A stretch of DNA of 64,000 nucleotides from Liolophura sinensis (Eukaryota; Mollusca; Polyplacophora; Chitonida; Chitonidae), in the NCBI RefSeq assembly GCF_032854445.1, contig NC_088305.1, positions 30,777,645 through 30,841,644 on the forward strand. Reading direction: 5' to 3'. A program made the translations under genes and the position numbers. The notes beneath the pieces were generated by a model that worked only from the letters and a program-made list of their open reading frames with translations, did not search any database and had not been told where the DNA came from. The first letter of the stretch is position 1. Each line of letters starts with the position of its first letter. This document shows positions 31,044-41,511 of the stretch, one piece after another.

Positions 31044-34000
31044 TTATATTTTATGATATAGGCCAATGACCTTCAAATAATTTATGACAACATCGCCAGC
31101 GATGCTGTCAAATAAGTCATATATAGATTTGACTGTGTAAAATCTCTGCCGAACATGGGCAAAGTCTACACAGTCAACCAGAATATGTTTGATGCCATAT
31201 TGAGCATCACATCCAACACACTCGGGAGCACTGCTCCCATCCAAGATGAAATTGTGTGTTAGACGAGAATGTCCAATACGGCATCTCGTTAAAATGACTT
31301 GGTCTCTACGAGACACATTAATTGTATATGAATTATAGCCAATGATCGGATGAATAGCATGCAGTTTATTATGGACCTGCAAGTTCCATTCACCCTGCCA
31401 AAGGCAACGAATATATTTAAGAATATTCGAATTCATGTCAGTATAAGGGATTTTTATCTTAGATATGGGTTTATTTAGGGCAGCTTTCGCCTCCCTGTCT
31501 GCGACTGTGTTTCCATGGATACCAATATGACTTGGTATCCAGCAGAATATAATATCTTTACTCTTCTAATTAATTTCCTATGTATAGCTAAAATTTGAAG
31601 GATCAAGGGATTTTTAAATTTATTATTCTGTATTGCCAATAAGCAAGACAACGAGTCAGTGCATATCATTGCCCTCTGGGCACACCCAGAAGAAACATAT
31701 GATAAGGCCAGGAGTATACCTCTGGCCTCGGCAGAGAATATTGAAGAAGAGGATGGAAGATGAAAGGAAGAGACCCGCTGCTCCATGACAGCCGCAGTCG
31801 CAACCCTGTCTCCATCCTTCGACCCGTCAGTATATATAAATTTATAATCCATATAATTAGCTTTAATTTCAGCAAAACCTTGCTGAATTATAAGAGGATT
31901 TATATTCGATTTATTATATTTACGTAGATCAAATATTAGTTTAGGTTGTGGGAGAAGCCATGGAGGAGACTCCGGAAAAGACACCGGAGCTATATTCTCC
32001 AGCTTGATGTTACCTCCCACAATATGCTCCGTATACGAAGACCGAACGAAGGGATTTTGTTAGGACATTTAATATATTTGTCTACATACAATGGATTGAA
32101 AACACAGTCGTAGGCAGGGTTTGTTGGATGTGCTTTAAGCTTTGTAGCATATTGAAGGCTAAGTTTTATACGTCGGTTATATAAAGAAGGCTCATTTGCC
32201 TCCACGTATAAACTTTCTACTGGTGAAGTTCTAAAAGCACCAAGGCTGAGCCTCAAACCTTGGTGATGAACAGGATCCAACATTTTAATGTACGACTTCC
32301 TAGCGGAACCGTAAATGATGGATCCATAGTCCAATTTAGACCTCACCAGAGAACGATATAAATTAAGTAAAACTGATCGGTCAGCACCCCAATCGGTGCT
32401 AGACACGACCTTAATTATATCGAGAGCCTTTGTACATTTAGCTTTAAGCATTTTAATATGAGGTATAAAAGATAGTTTACTATCAAATATTATACCTAAA
32501 AATTTTGTTTCTCCAACAATTTTAACCTGTTCACCACAAAAATTAAGCTCAGGGTCAAGATGAAGTTTCCGTTTGTTACAAAAATGCATACGGACGGTTT
32601 TAGACGTTGAAAATCTAAAACCGTTTTCAGTTGCCCATTTCTCGATCTTATTGAGACAAAGCTGCAACTGACGTTCGATATTATTCATATTCTTAGTTCG
32701 GTAGCATATAAGGAAATCATCCACGTATAAAGAACCCTCTGTGCCCGATGTTAATGTTTTTGCTAGGCTATTTATTTTTATGCTGAACAGAGTTGGTGAT
32801 AGAATGCTGCCCTGGGGTACACCCATTTCCTGCTCATAAGAGTCAGAAAGAGTGGACCCAACCCGTACCTTAAACTGACGATCGGATAAAAATTGTGATA
32901 AATATAGGTAATCGACCTTTAAGACCCATATCCGTGAGGTCTTTTAAAATACCATATTTCCATGTGGTGTCGTAGGCCTTTTCAAGGTAAAAAAATATGG
33001 ACACCACATGTTCATTATTAATAAAACCGTCACGAATAAAAGTTTCGAAACGGACAAGGTGATATGAAGTAGATCGACCTTGACGAAAACCACATTGAAT
33101 ATTAGATAAAAGCTTGTTGGTTTCAAGAAACCAAACAAGTCTATCATTAATCATCTGTTCCATAGTCTTACAGACACAGCTGGTAAGAGCTATGGGACGG
33201 TAATTATTTGGATCAGTATGATCCTTACCCGGTTTAGGGACCGGGATAATACACGCCTCCCTCCATGACGGTGGAGAAATTACCAGTTATCCAAATATCA
33301 TTTAGCAATTCCAAGAGAGTCTCCAGTGGCTCTGGTGGTAAATGGTTCAGAAACTTATAATATACATTATCGGGACCACAAGCAGTATCGTGGGTCTTTT
33401 TTAATGCAGTTTTAAGTTCCTCGATATTAAAAGGAAAATTATAATCTTCTAAATTTTTAGAAGAAAAGGGCAATTTGGTTTTCTCCTTCTGGTTTTTAAT
33501 ATGTTAAAATTTTTTAGTATAGTTCTGAGAAGAAGATTTGTTGGAAATTGTCTCAGCTAATTTATTTGCTATATCGGATGGAGACGTTAATATATTATCT
33601 CCACCTTTCAAATGCTGGACTTTGGCTTTATTATTTTTGCCCTTAAGTTTCTGAACCATGTTCCAGACCTTTCGCATGGGTGTTTTTGACGTAATGCCTG
33701 AAACAAAGTTCCGCCAACAAGATCGTCTCTTGGACTTGAGTAACCGACGAGCCTTAGCTCTAAAATTACGAACCTGGTTTAAATTATTATCAGTAGGACA
33801 ATGATTAAATCTGCGTTCAGCCTTTTTACGGTCCTTTATGGCTTTACGACAGTCCTTGTCGTACCAGGGTTTACTTTTGGATTTGGGATTTGTCGAGGTC
33901 TTAGGGATAGTTCTATCGGCAGCTCGTAATACAAGCTCGTTAAATTTTAACACAGGATCATCTGCTGCTTTGAGGATCTCTGGAGAGATATCCGCCTCAC

Positions 34001-34735
34001 AAAACATCTCAAATGCGATCCAATCTGCTTGATCGAATTTCCACCTAGCTACACGTTCTAAAGAATTAGAAGTGATATGCTCTAGGATTATAGGAAAATG
34101 GTCACTACCACAAAGATCGTCATGCACCTTCCAAGAAAAATCAAGGAGTGATGGATCTGTGATAGTGAGATCGATAGCAGAGTAAGCTCCATTACCCGGA
34201 TGTAAATTAGGTATTAGAACCATCATTGAAATAACACAGTTCATCCTTCGATAAGAAGTCTTCGACTATCTTGCCCTTATTATTTATGTTATTACTGCCC
34301 CATAGGGGGTTGTGGGAATTAAAATCTCCCATAAGTATAAAAGGTTTTGGCAACTGTTCTGTTAAATTATGTAACTGCAAAGCTGACAAAGAAATGTTAG
34401 GAGGAATATACACTGAACATGATGTGATTGTTTCAGACAACGAAACACGGACGGCCACAGCCTGAAGCTCTGTATCCAGAGAAACAGGGCTGTGGATAAT
34501 GCTTTTATTTATGAATATTGAGGAGCCGCCTGCAGCTCGCTCTTTTTCATTTACATAAGTACTATATAAAAGAATGATTTTTAAGAGTTATTTTATCTTT
34601 GTCAGATGTCTTCAGATGAGTTTGCTGAAGACACAGGGCAATAGGATTTAGTAATTGAACTAGCTGTGTTATTTCAATAAAATTTACTTTAAGACCTCGA
34701 CAAGTCCACTGTATATTTTTATCACATACCGCCAT
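31044..34735 (-). pseudogene. LINE ORF2 with many frame breaks (copy 6)
   Basis: Blocks in order on the minus strand: endonuclease (34207-34458 with MGDFNSHNPLWGS; 33504-34244 with SDHFPI), RT fingers (33234-33473), GFRQGRST and FFYLEKAYD (32870-33163), YVDD and thumb (31990-32826), RNase H (31475-32020 with YTDGS) and C-terminal finger (31044-31436). The catalytic Asp of RT motif A is Tyr here (FFYLEKAYD where siblings have FFDLEKAYD). At least five frameshifts make it inactive. Confidence 0.85.
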
Positions 34736-36095
34736 TATGGAGGGAGACGTATAGGGGATTTATCTTTGTGTTTGGACCGCGGGCGACCCTTTCGTGGAGA
34801 TCGGCTGTTAGATCTCCCTGGTGCGGGTGATATATCCATCACCTCCGCATCTGAGGCTGAAGGACCAACGTCCTCCAACAATCCAAACTTGTTAAAAGTT
34901 TGGACAGGGTCCCTAGTGGCCTTAGAGGGACGCTCTGTTGGGCCACTAGGTTTATTAGATTTATTGTTATTATTTGAAGGGTTATTTTCGGACATATTTT
35001 TGTTTCTACGTTGATTAAGTTGGGGGTTATTGGGTCGGTCAGTATCATTCGCTGGTTGTATTTGCTGTATTAAGGTAGGTTGGGTTGAGGAAGTATTGAA
35101 AGCAGGTCGAACAGTAGGTTCAACAGAAACAGGAGAAGGTTTCAAGTTTGCAATGGGCCAAGTCATTGATGTTTGAGTAGCAACAGATGCTACTCGCTTG
35201 ACCGCATTGGCAAATGAAGTCTGCAGTGAAGTATTAGGAGGCGAGACAAGTTTCCGCTCCTCCTGATACGATATATTGTTTTTAGTTTTTATAGTGATTA
35301 TTTGTTTTTCTTTTATGAAAAGTGGACCGTCCCTAGAGGGCATGTGATCTCCACTGCAATTGCAACACTTAACTGTGTTGCTGCAGTCGAAACCCTCATG
35401 ACCTTCACTGCCACATCGAAAACAAACAAGTTTGTTTTTACATTGGCCCTTGCATGACCAAATTTCTAGCACGTGAAACAACGTGTTGGGTTAGGGATGT
35501 ATAAGTCTACACTAACCCTATACGGGCCAATGTAAATGTATGATGGAATAGAAGTAGAATTAAAAGTTAAGTATGTATTTAGTTTCAGGATATTACCAGA
35601 TTTCTTCATAGTGAAGCCCTTTACTCTGGTAACACCCTGCGACTTCAGTTCAGTGCAGATTTCCTCTTCTGAAAGTTCCAAAATATCTTGATCCCGGTCA
35701 CGAATTATTCCCTGACTGCTGTTCAGGGAATTGTGAGGGGATGTAAACACAGGTATGTCCGAAATTTTTTTCAACGATAGTAAATTGATGGATTGTTGTT
35801 GGCGGAGACATTCAATGAGAATGTCTCCGGATCTTAGCTTTTTCACATTTTTTAACGTTCCAGCGACTCCCTGGAGAGCCCTTTGCAATAGAAAGGGATG
35901 GATTTTGGAGGCCGGCTTCTGTTCATTCTTAGTTGAAAGAACAATAAAAGCCGGCCAGCTGTCCGACACATTACATTTATCAAGCGAGTCCGACAAAACC
36001 TCCAACTTCCTCTTGTTGTCGGTACTTGAAGTCATTTCAGCAGAAGCCCTAACAGATCTATTGGATACGTTTTGGGACAAATTTAAAGAAGACAT
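34735..36095 (-). pseudogene. LINE ORF1, frameshifted at the first knuckle (copy 6)
   Basis: The N-terminal part (to 35466) ends at the first two Cys of knuckle 1; a missing base then shifts the frame, and the rest (34735-35481) carries knuckle 2. Knuckle 3 is damaged: three residues are lost and its last Cys is Gly (HMPSRDGPLF). The Ser/Arg tail and the TAATG overlap with ORF2 remain. Confidence 0.82.
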
Positions 36096-36722
36096 AATAT
36101 ATATCATAAAGATTCACCCCATGTGTTCCCCACCCACCACGGAGTGCCAACAAGGGCGATGCCTGAACCTGGGGATACCTAGCAGGACACACACCAAGGA
36201 CTCCACATGAGGTATACTCGAATAGATGGCCCTAATGAGCAAACCCCATTAAGTAAATAAGGTCACACAACAGACACATACTACTCGATTGACCCATGAG
36301 CCACCGCCTCAAAACGTAGTCCCGCAAACGAAATTTCAGAAATAACATTTATTTTTTATTGACTGGTGTTAAGGAGAAATTCTGGGACAACGCACAGGCA
36401 AGACATGACAAAGCCGATTGATCGGACCGGGCCCATCCGACCTCCCGTCTCTCTCCAAGTAAGGGCCAAAGTGACGTGTTGGGCGTGAGGATCTCGCAAG
36501 ACCAACACATCCTCAGCCACCAGGATCCCGTCCTCTGAGATTACGGGTCGCAATCCACTGCAAACAGGTCGCTCCCCGGTTGCCTCTCACACAACCGAGA
36601 AGATGTGAGCCTATTCTATTCACCGGGCTCACACAGGAGAGCTCTAGGTTAGTAGACTTTTACGACAAGCTTGTCTAGAAGGCCGAGGTCCTATTCTTGT
36701 CACCGCGGAAACCCGACGGGGG

Positions 36723-38638
36723 CCCTTTCTTGGAGATCGGCTGTTAGAACTCCCTGGTGCGGGTGATGTATCCATCACATCCGCATCTGATGTTGAAGGA
36801 CCAACGTCCTCCAACGAAACCTATTGAAAGTTTGGTCAGGGTCCCTAGTGGCCTTAGAGGGACGCTCCGTGGGACCACTAGGTTTATTTTTTTCATTATG
36901 ACTTTTGTTTCCGGACTTAGTTCTGGTAGTTTTGTTTTTATCTTGTTCAGGTTTATCAATTTTTTGTGTAATATTTACTTGTTTTACTTGCTGTACTGTA
37001 GTGATCTGTGTTGAGCAGGAATTATGGGCAGGTTGAGGAGCAGGTTGTAAAGATATAGAAGTAGGTTTGTCGTTTCCAATGGGCCAAGTCCAAGAGGTTT
37101 GAGTAGCAACAGATGCTTCTCGCTTGACCACATTGGCAAACGAAGTCTGCAGAGAAGTATTACAGGGCGAGACTAATTTTCGGGCTTCCTGGTAGGCTAT
37201 ATTGTTTCTGACTTTAACATTAATTATTTGTTTTTCCTTCACGAAAAGCGGACAGTCTCTAGACGAGGCCATGTGATCTCCACTGCAGTTGCAACACTTA
37301 ACTGTGTTGCTGCAGTCAAAACCATCATGACCCTCACTGCCGCATCTGAAACAATTTACATTGTCCCTTGCCGTGACCAAATTTTTGGCAAGTGAAACAA
37401 CATGTAGGATTAGGGATGTATAAATCTACATTAACCCTATACGGGCCAATGTAGATATGTGACGGTAGAGATGTACTATTAAATGTCAAAAGGTAGGTAT
37501 TTAATTTGATGATGTTGCCAGCTTTTTTTGATGTGAAACGTTTTACTCTGGCAACACCCTGTGGTTTTAATTCTGTACAGATTTCCTTTTCAGTTAAGTC
37601 TATGATATCACCATCCCTATCACTTATTATTCCCTGACAGCTGTTCAGGGAATTGTGAGGGGATGTATAAATATGTGTATTAGAGAATTTTTTTAGTGAT
37701 AATAAATTTTTAGATTGTTGTTTCCGGAAACATTCGATGAGAATGAAAACTGTTAAAAAAACTACGGTCCGGAGACAAAGTCCCTGCCGCCCCTTCCAAT
37801 GCCCTTTTTAACAAAAAGGGATGGATTTTAGGGGCCGGCTTTTGTTCACTCCTAGTGGAGAGTACGATAAAAGCCGGCCAATTGCCCTGTTCATTATCAA
37901 GTGAATCAGATAATACTTCCAACTTTCTCTTTTTATCAGCGCCTGGAGTGAGCCGAGAGGAAGACTGGATTGTTATATTGGAAACGTTTGACAAAAGGTT
38001 TGTGTTAGACATATTTGTTATATAATAAGAATTCACCGCACGTGTTCCCCACCCACCGCGGAGTGCCAACAAGGGCGATGCCTGAACCTGGGGATACCCA
38101 ACAGGAAACGCACCAAGGACTCCACGTGAGGTACACTCGAATAGATGGCCCTAATGAGCAAACCCCATTAAGTAAATACGGTCACACAGACACATACTAC
38201 TCGACTGACCCATGAGCCACCGCCTCAAAACGTAGTCCCGCAAACGAAATTTCAGAAATAACATTTATTCTTTACTGAATGGTGTTAAGGAGAAATTTTG
38301 GGGCCACGCAGAGGCAAGACATGACCAAGCCGATTGATCGGACCGGGCCCATCCGACCTCCCGTGTCTCCCCATGTAAGGGCCAAAGTGACGTGTTGGGC
38401 TTGAGGATCTCGCAAGACCAACCCGCCCTCAGCCACCAGGATCCCGTCCTCGTAGATTACGGGTCGCAACCCACGGCAAACAGGTCGCTCCCCAGTTGCC
38501 TCTCACAAAACCGAGAAGATGTGAGCCTATTATAATCACCGGGCTCACACAGGAGAGCTCTAGGTTAGTCGACTTTTACGACAAGCTTGCCTAGAGGGCT
38601 GAGGTCCTATTCTTATCACCCCGGAAACCCCACGGGGG
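36723..38638 (-). mobile_element. LINE copy 7, 5' UTR and ORF1 only
   Basis: A 5' UTR (38012-38638, shared terminus) and a broken ORF1 (36723-38011) are present; ORF2 and the 3' end are absent. ORF1 keeps knuckles 2 and 3 (36775-37380), but knuckle 1 is frame-broken, and near 37745-37780 a short stretch is rearranged (KTVKKLRS region inverted or replaced). The element is truncated at its 3' side exactly where copy 6 begins, the reverse of the usual 5' truncation of LINEs. Confidence 0.85.
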
Positions 38639-39021
38639 AGGAATTTTAGAAGAAACCGGATAGGTACGTAATCTTAGCGTCGGTGACGAATACATGATTT
38701 TATGTGTTTTCAATTCTATTTGTTGATAGGGTTCCACAGACTTCACCAAAACGTATGTATATGTGTGTTATACCTCTCTAGGTTTGTTACACATGTGCAC
38801 ATGACTATTATCAGCAGATGTGTTTGTGTAACACTGAGTACCAGCACTGTAGTTGTCCAAAACATGACCCTAATGTAAAATATATTTAGTGTTCAAGCAA
38901 ATTTGTTCAAACAAATCAGATCTGACCTGCTGGGAATAGTACACTGTACGTCATGACATTCTCATAACCGCGTGGTACATGCGATTATTACACGACTGTG
39001 TTTTTTCTCCTCTTCTCACAG
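38639..39021 (+). other. End of TRIM intron 3, micro-exon and intron 4
   Basis: Host sequence resumes right after the LINE 5' terminus. Apart from the 23-bp exon at 38730-38752, it contains a Cys-rich open stretch (about 38785-38886) behind an acceptor-like CCTCTCTAG. No mobile element was seen. Confidence 0.5.
38730..38752 (+). CDS. TRIM exon 4: 23-bp micro-exon
   Basis: It lies between TTGATAG and a strong GTATGT donor and is exactly 23 bp, encoding GSTDFTK plus two bases of the next codon. Vertebrate TRIM genes have a 23-bp exon at this place. The two left-over bases (AC) are completed by the first A of the exon at 39022, giving T-I-D-D-Q, so both phases fit. Size, phase and position agree; the exon is too short to be recognised by similarity alone. 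Confidence 0.65.
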
Positions 39022-39127
39022 AATTGATGATCAGCTGAATGAGATAAGAGCAGATCTGGAGAAACACGAGATCAGCAGACAGAAGCTTCTAGATTCTGTA
39101 CAACATGACCGTGTTGTCCCTAGACAC
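39022..39127 (+). CDS. TRIM exon 5: continuation of coiled coil
   Basis: It follows CTTCTCACAG and encodes IDDQLNEIRADLEKHEISRQ and about 15 more residues, charged and helical. The donor is taken as CAC/GTAACT at 39127, which leaves phase 0 to match exon 6. Alternatively the frame runs on to TAA at 39230 as a short terminal exon. Left uncorrected upstream, the frame hits a stop here at once. Confidence 0.55.
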
Positions 39128-39381
39128 GTAACTTTAAAAGGAGACGGTGCAAGAATGTCAGGACTTAAAAGGCAGCAGTCGGAGGACAAATGTCACGCAG
39201 GAGACTGGGTTAAAAGGGAAACAAACCAATAAGAGCTGTAATACAGCTGGTTGCGCCAAGATATTGAACAGTATTCCAAGAGAAACGAAAGTGAGAAGAG
39301 TTTACAAAAAGCCCAAATAGTACGAGGTGTATGCAAGGGTGTGAACAAAACACAAACTGATGTCAGCTTTACAGTAGGGTG

Positions 39382-39848
39382 TGGGCGAGAACAAGGTTGA
39401 AAACAAGAGACGGTCAAGGTTTTCGATATAATAATATGAACATCAAAAGTAAAACAAAAAATACAAACATGTTTAAAATCGTATAAAAGAAAAATAAGAG
39501 TTAAAACCCGAAAACCAGGGTTATAGTACATGTATAAATCTCTACGTATATAACTGTTTATCTACGGATATTTATGACAATTAAAATTTATATTTTATGA
39601 TATAGGCCAATGGCCTTCAAATATTTTATGACAACATCGCCAGCGATGCTGTCAAATAAATCCTATATAGAGTTGACTGTGTAGAATCTTTGCCGAACAT
39701 GGGCAAAGTCTACACAGTCAACCAGGATATGTTTGATGCAGTATTCAGCATCACATCCAACACACTCGGGAGCACTGCTCCCATCTAAGATGAAATTGTG
39801 TGTCAGATGAGAATGCCCAATACGACACCTCGTTAAAACTACTTGGTC
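39382..39848 (-). mobile_element. LINE copy 8, 3' end fragment
   Basis: This is a 3' UTR (39382-39585) plus about 250 bp of the ORF2 C-terminus (SAPECVGCDA... and RCRIGHSHLTH region). The GAAT tail is missing; the fragment begins at GTGGGCGAGAACAAGG. It shows ordinary 5' truncation and lies in a TRIM intron, antisense to the gene. Confidence 0.85.
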
Positions 39849-40192
39849 ATGAAATATTGAGGAAAAAGGAATAGTTTAGGCCCGAGTTAAAAAGAGGCGG
39901 GGTGGTTTTGATACAATCATGCAGTAAAATGTATAACAATATAAAACAAAAAAAAAGGTATGGGTGGAAAAAACAAAACATCAACATTTATTTCCTCACT
40001 AGATAAACGTTTGTTTCTTAAGTTAGTGATGTGTGGCGAGTTATCTTCCTTACTAGACAGACGGCTTCAGAATCTTGTTTCTCCAGGACAACAGGCCTAC
40101 TACAGCTTCATAGTGAATTGTGTGTTCAAATGTGCCATAACTGACAACTAAAACCAAGTGTTTGATAGAGGAAAGTATTGTTCTTGTTGTAG
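39849..40192 (+). other. TRIM intron 5, distal part
   Basis: This AT-rich stretch has an A-run near 39945 and no recognised element. The polypyrimidine tract and TTGTTGTAG acceptor before 40193 are the only signals seen. Confidence 0.45.
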
Positions 40193-40404
40193 GTGATAAG
40201 TTTCAAACAAATTAAAGCGATAAAAGAGTATTTTAACCCATCACTTAGTTCATATCGTACCCGTCGTATAGTGATGGATCCAGTTCTTGTCGAAGCTCAA
40301 CCCTTAAACTGGCTGAAAATGACAGATCTGTGTATAAATTACACTCTTGGCAGCAATATGTGTGATTTTATTCCCAGAGATTGTGTTGAGAAAGTAAAAC
40401 CACG
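40193..40404 (+). CDS. Possible TRIM exon 6: linker before SPRY
   Basis: It lies between CTTGTTGTAG and a GTATGT donor at 40405 (a second donor is possible at 40417). About 70 open codons start VISFKQIKAIKEYFNPSL. I recognise no domain. Placement between the coiled coil and the SPRY-like exon, with matching phase at its start, suggests it belongs to the same gene. The weakest point is the join to the SPRY exon, whose frame is uncertain. Confidence 0.4.
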
Positions 40405-40474
40405 GTATGTGTACAGGTATTTACACCTCAGTCTTACAGTGTGTGTTTATGTTGCTTCTGTTGTGTTTTTACAG

Positions 40475-41221
40475 AACCGACGTTGAGATTCACAGACAGA
40501 CGACGGGAAGCCGAGAATCACTGACGGCGGCTCTGTGGTAGAGGGTGAGATCTTGCCCTGGGGGTGGTGGAAAACTGTGACCCGACGGGCAGGTACTACT
40601 GCGAGGTAGACTTCACCTGGATGTGTTTGTGATGTAGGAGTTACACAGGAAAGCTGTGGTGTGAGGGGGAGGACAAAACCTGCTACTAACACCTGGTACA
40701 TCGCGATGGCGTACAGTGGTGATTAGGTCTGGTGCGTTAGCCACTGTGGTCGTGAGATCAAACCTGACTATCAACACAACGAACTTTCCACACAACCTCA
40801 TCACCTGGGTGTGTACCTGGACTGTGATGACCAGTCACTGACAGTCCTGGACAGTGATGACCAGTCACTGACAGTCCTGGACAGTGATGACCAGTCACTG
40901 ACAGTCCTGGACAGTGATGACCAGTCACTGACAGTCCTGGACAGTGATGACCAGTCACTGACAGTCCTGGACAGTGATGACCAGTCACTGACAGTCCTGG
41001 ACAGTGATGACCAGTCACTGACAGTCCTGGACAGTGATGACCAGTCACTGACAGTCCTGGACAGTGATGACCAGTCACTGACAGTCCTGGACAGTGACAG
41101 CAAGCAGGTGATAGGCACTGTCAGTGATGTTGTCACAGAGCCTCTCGTGTCATAGGTTGGCTTTTATGCCGGGACTGGACCGGTGTCTTATCTGGTAACG
41201 GGTGGCTCTGAAACTCTGCCT
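40475..41221 (+). pseudogene. TRIM last exon: degenerate B30.2/SPRY-like domain with internal minisatellite
   Basis: After TTTTTACAG, SPRY-like pieces appear in changing frames: ALGVVENCDPTGRYYCEVDF, then CDVGVTQESCGV, NTWYIAMAYSG, GVYLDCDDQSLTVLDSD, and, after the repeat, KQVIGTVSDVVTEPL and YAGTGPVSYLV. The order fits a SPRY sandwich (GRYYxEV, WxxGV, GVxLDxD...LxV, PLxP-FYxG). At least four frame changes and an in-frame TAG at 41153 break it. SPRY domains usually bind the target of a TRIM. The identification is by motif order only. Confidence 0.5.
40823..41097 (+). repeat. 30-bp minisatellite, nine units, in frame inside the SPRY-like exon
   Basis: Nine copies of a 30-bp unit (core CCAGTCACTGACAGTCCTGG, starts at 40831 and every 30 bp to 41071) are identical to the base. 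In the SPRY frame each encodes DDQSLTVLDS. The last unit diverges into DSDSKQVIG, which restores the domain. Since 30 is divisible by three, copy-number change keeps the frame. The perfect identity suggests very recent expansion. Both strands are open through the array, which produces false ORFs. Confidence 0.95.
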
Positions 41222-41511
41222 CAAGTTCTGTGATATGATAAGCACTTCCTGACCCTCTGATAATTATTCATTACATCTTTTCCATCATATTATAATGTGT
41301 TGAAATAAGAATTTTATTGGGTTTATTTTTAAACAAACTGACCAATTTGCGTATAGATGTTTTAGTTAATGTCAGCAGTGTGGCTAATTCAGTATGTATA
41401 ACTTTTGCAAAGTGGTCAGTGATCTGTCAAAACCTTAAAGCACGGTGTAATTATACACAGTCTGACTTGTCCTGAACATCAGTGTCAGTTTTGTTCCAGA
41501 CAAAATACAAC
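41222..41511. other. Sequence between TRIM and LINE copy 9
   Basis: This is an AT-rich region with no coding frame or repeat recognised. It may contain the TRIM 3' UTR. There is no clear AATAAA close to the SPRY end, though TTGAAATAAGAA lies near 41305. Confidence 0.4.

Larger units (their letters stand above)
30808..36722 (-). mobile_element. LINE copy 6, full-length but decayed, in TRIM intron 3
   Basis: It has a complete 3' end with the GAAT tail, a 3' UTR (30808-31043), broken ORF2 (31044-34735), broken ORF1 (34735-36095) and a 5' UTR ending at about 36722 in a slightly altered terminus. Its 3' flank is intron sequence, but its 5' flank is ORF1 of copy 7, so the two flanks do not match. 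It lies antisense to the host gene. Confidence 0.9.
28601..41221 (+). pseudogene. TRIM-type gene (RING - B-box1 - B-box2 - coiled coil - SPRY), probably decayed
   Basis: The exons read in order are 28601-29266, 29592-29687, 30417-30648, 38730-38752, 39022-39127, 40193-about 40404, and a SPRY-like exon 40475-about 41221. Sizes 96, 232 and 23 match the 96/231/23-bp coiled-coil exons I know from vertebrate TRIM genes, and the phases fit if one base is removed from exon 3. TRIM proteins are ubiquitin E3 ligases or scaffolds, often in innate immunity; that role is family knowledge only. Damage seen: the last RING Cys is Gly, one extra base in exon 3 brings a stop early in exon 5, and the SPRY exon has several frame breaks. 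LINEs occupy intron 3 (30808-38638) and 39382-39848. Assembly error could mimic some lesions. Confidence 0.75.

Noticed and set aside
40758..41136. Two long minus-strand open frames over the 30-bp repeat
   Set aside because: The repeat unit is a multiple of three with no stop in several frames, so all frames stay open. Only the plus-strand frame matches flanking SPRY-like sequence.
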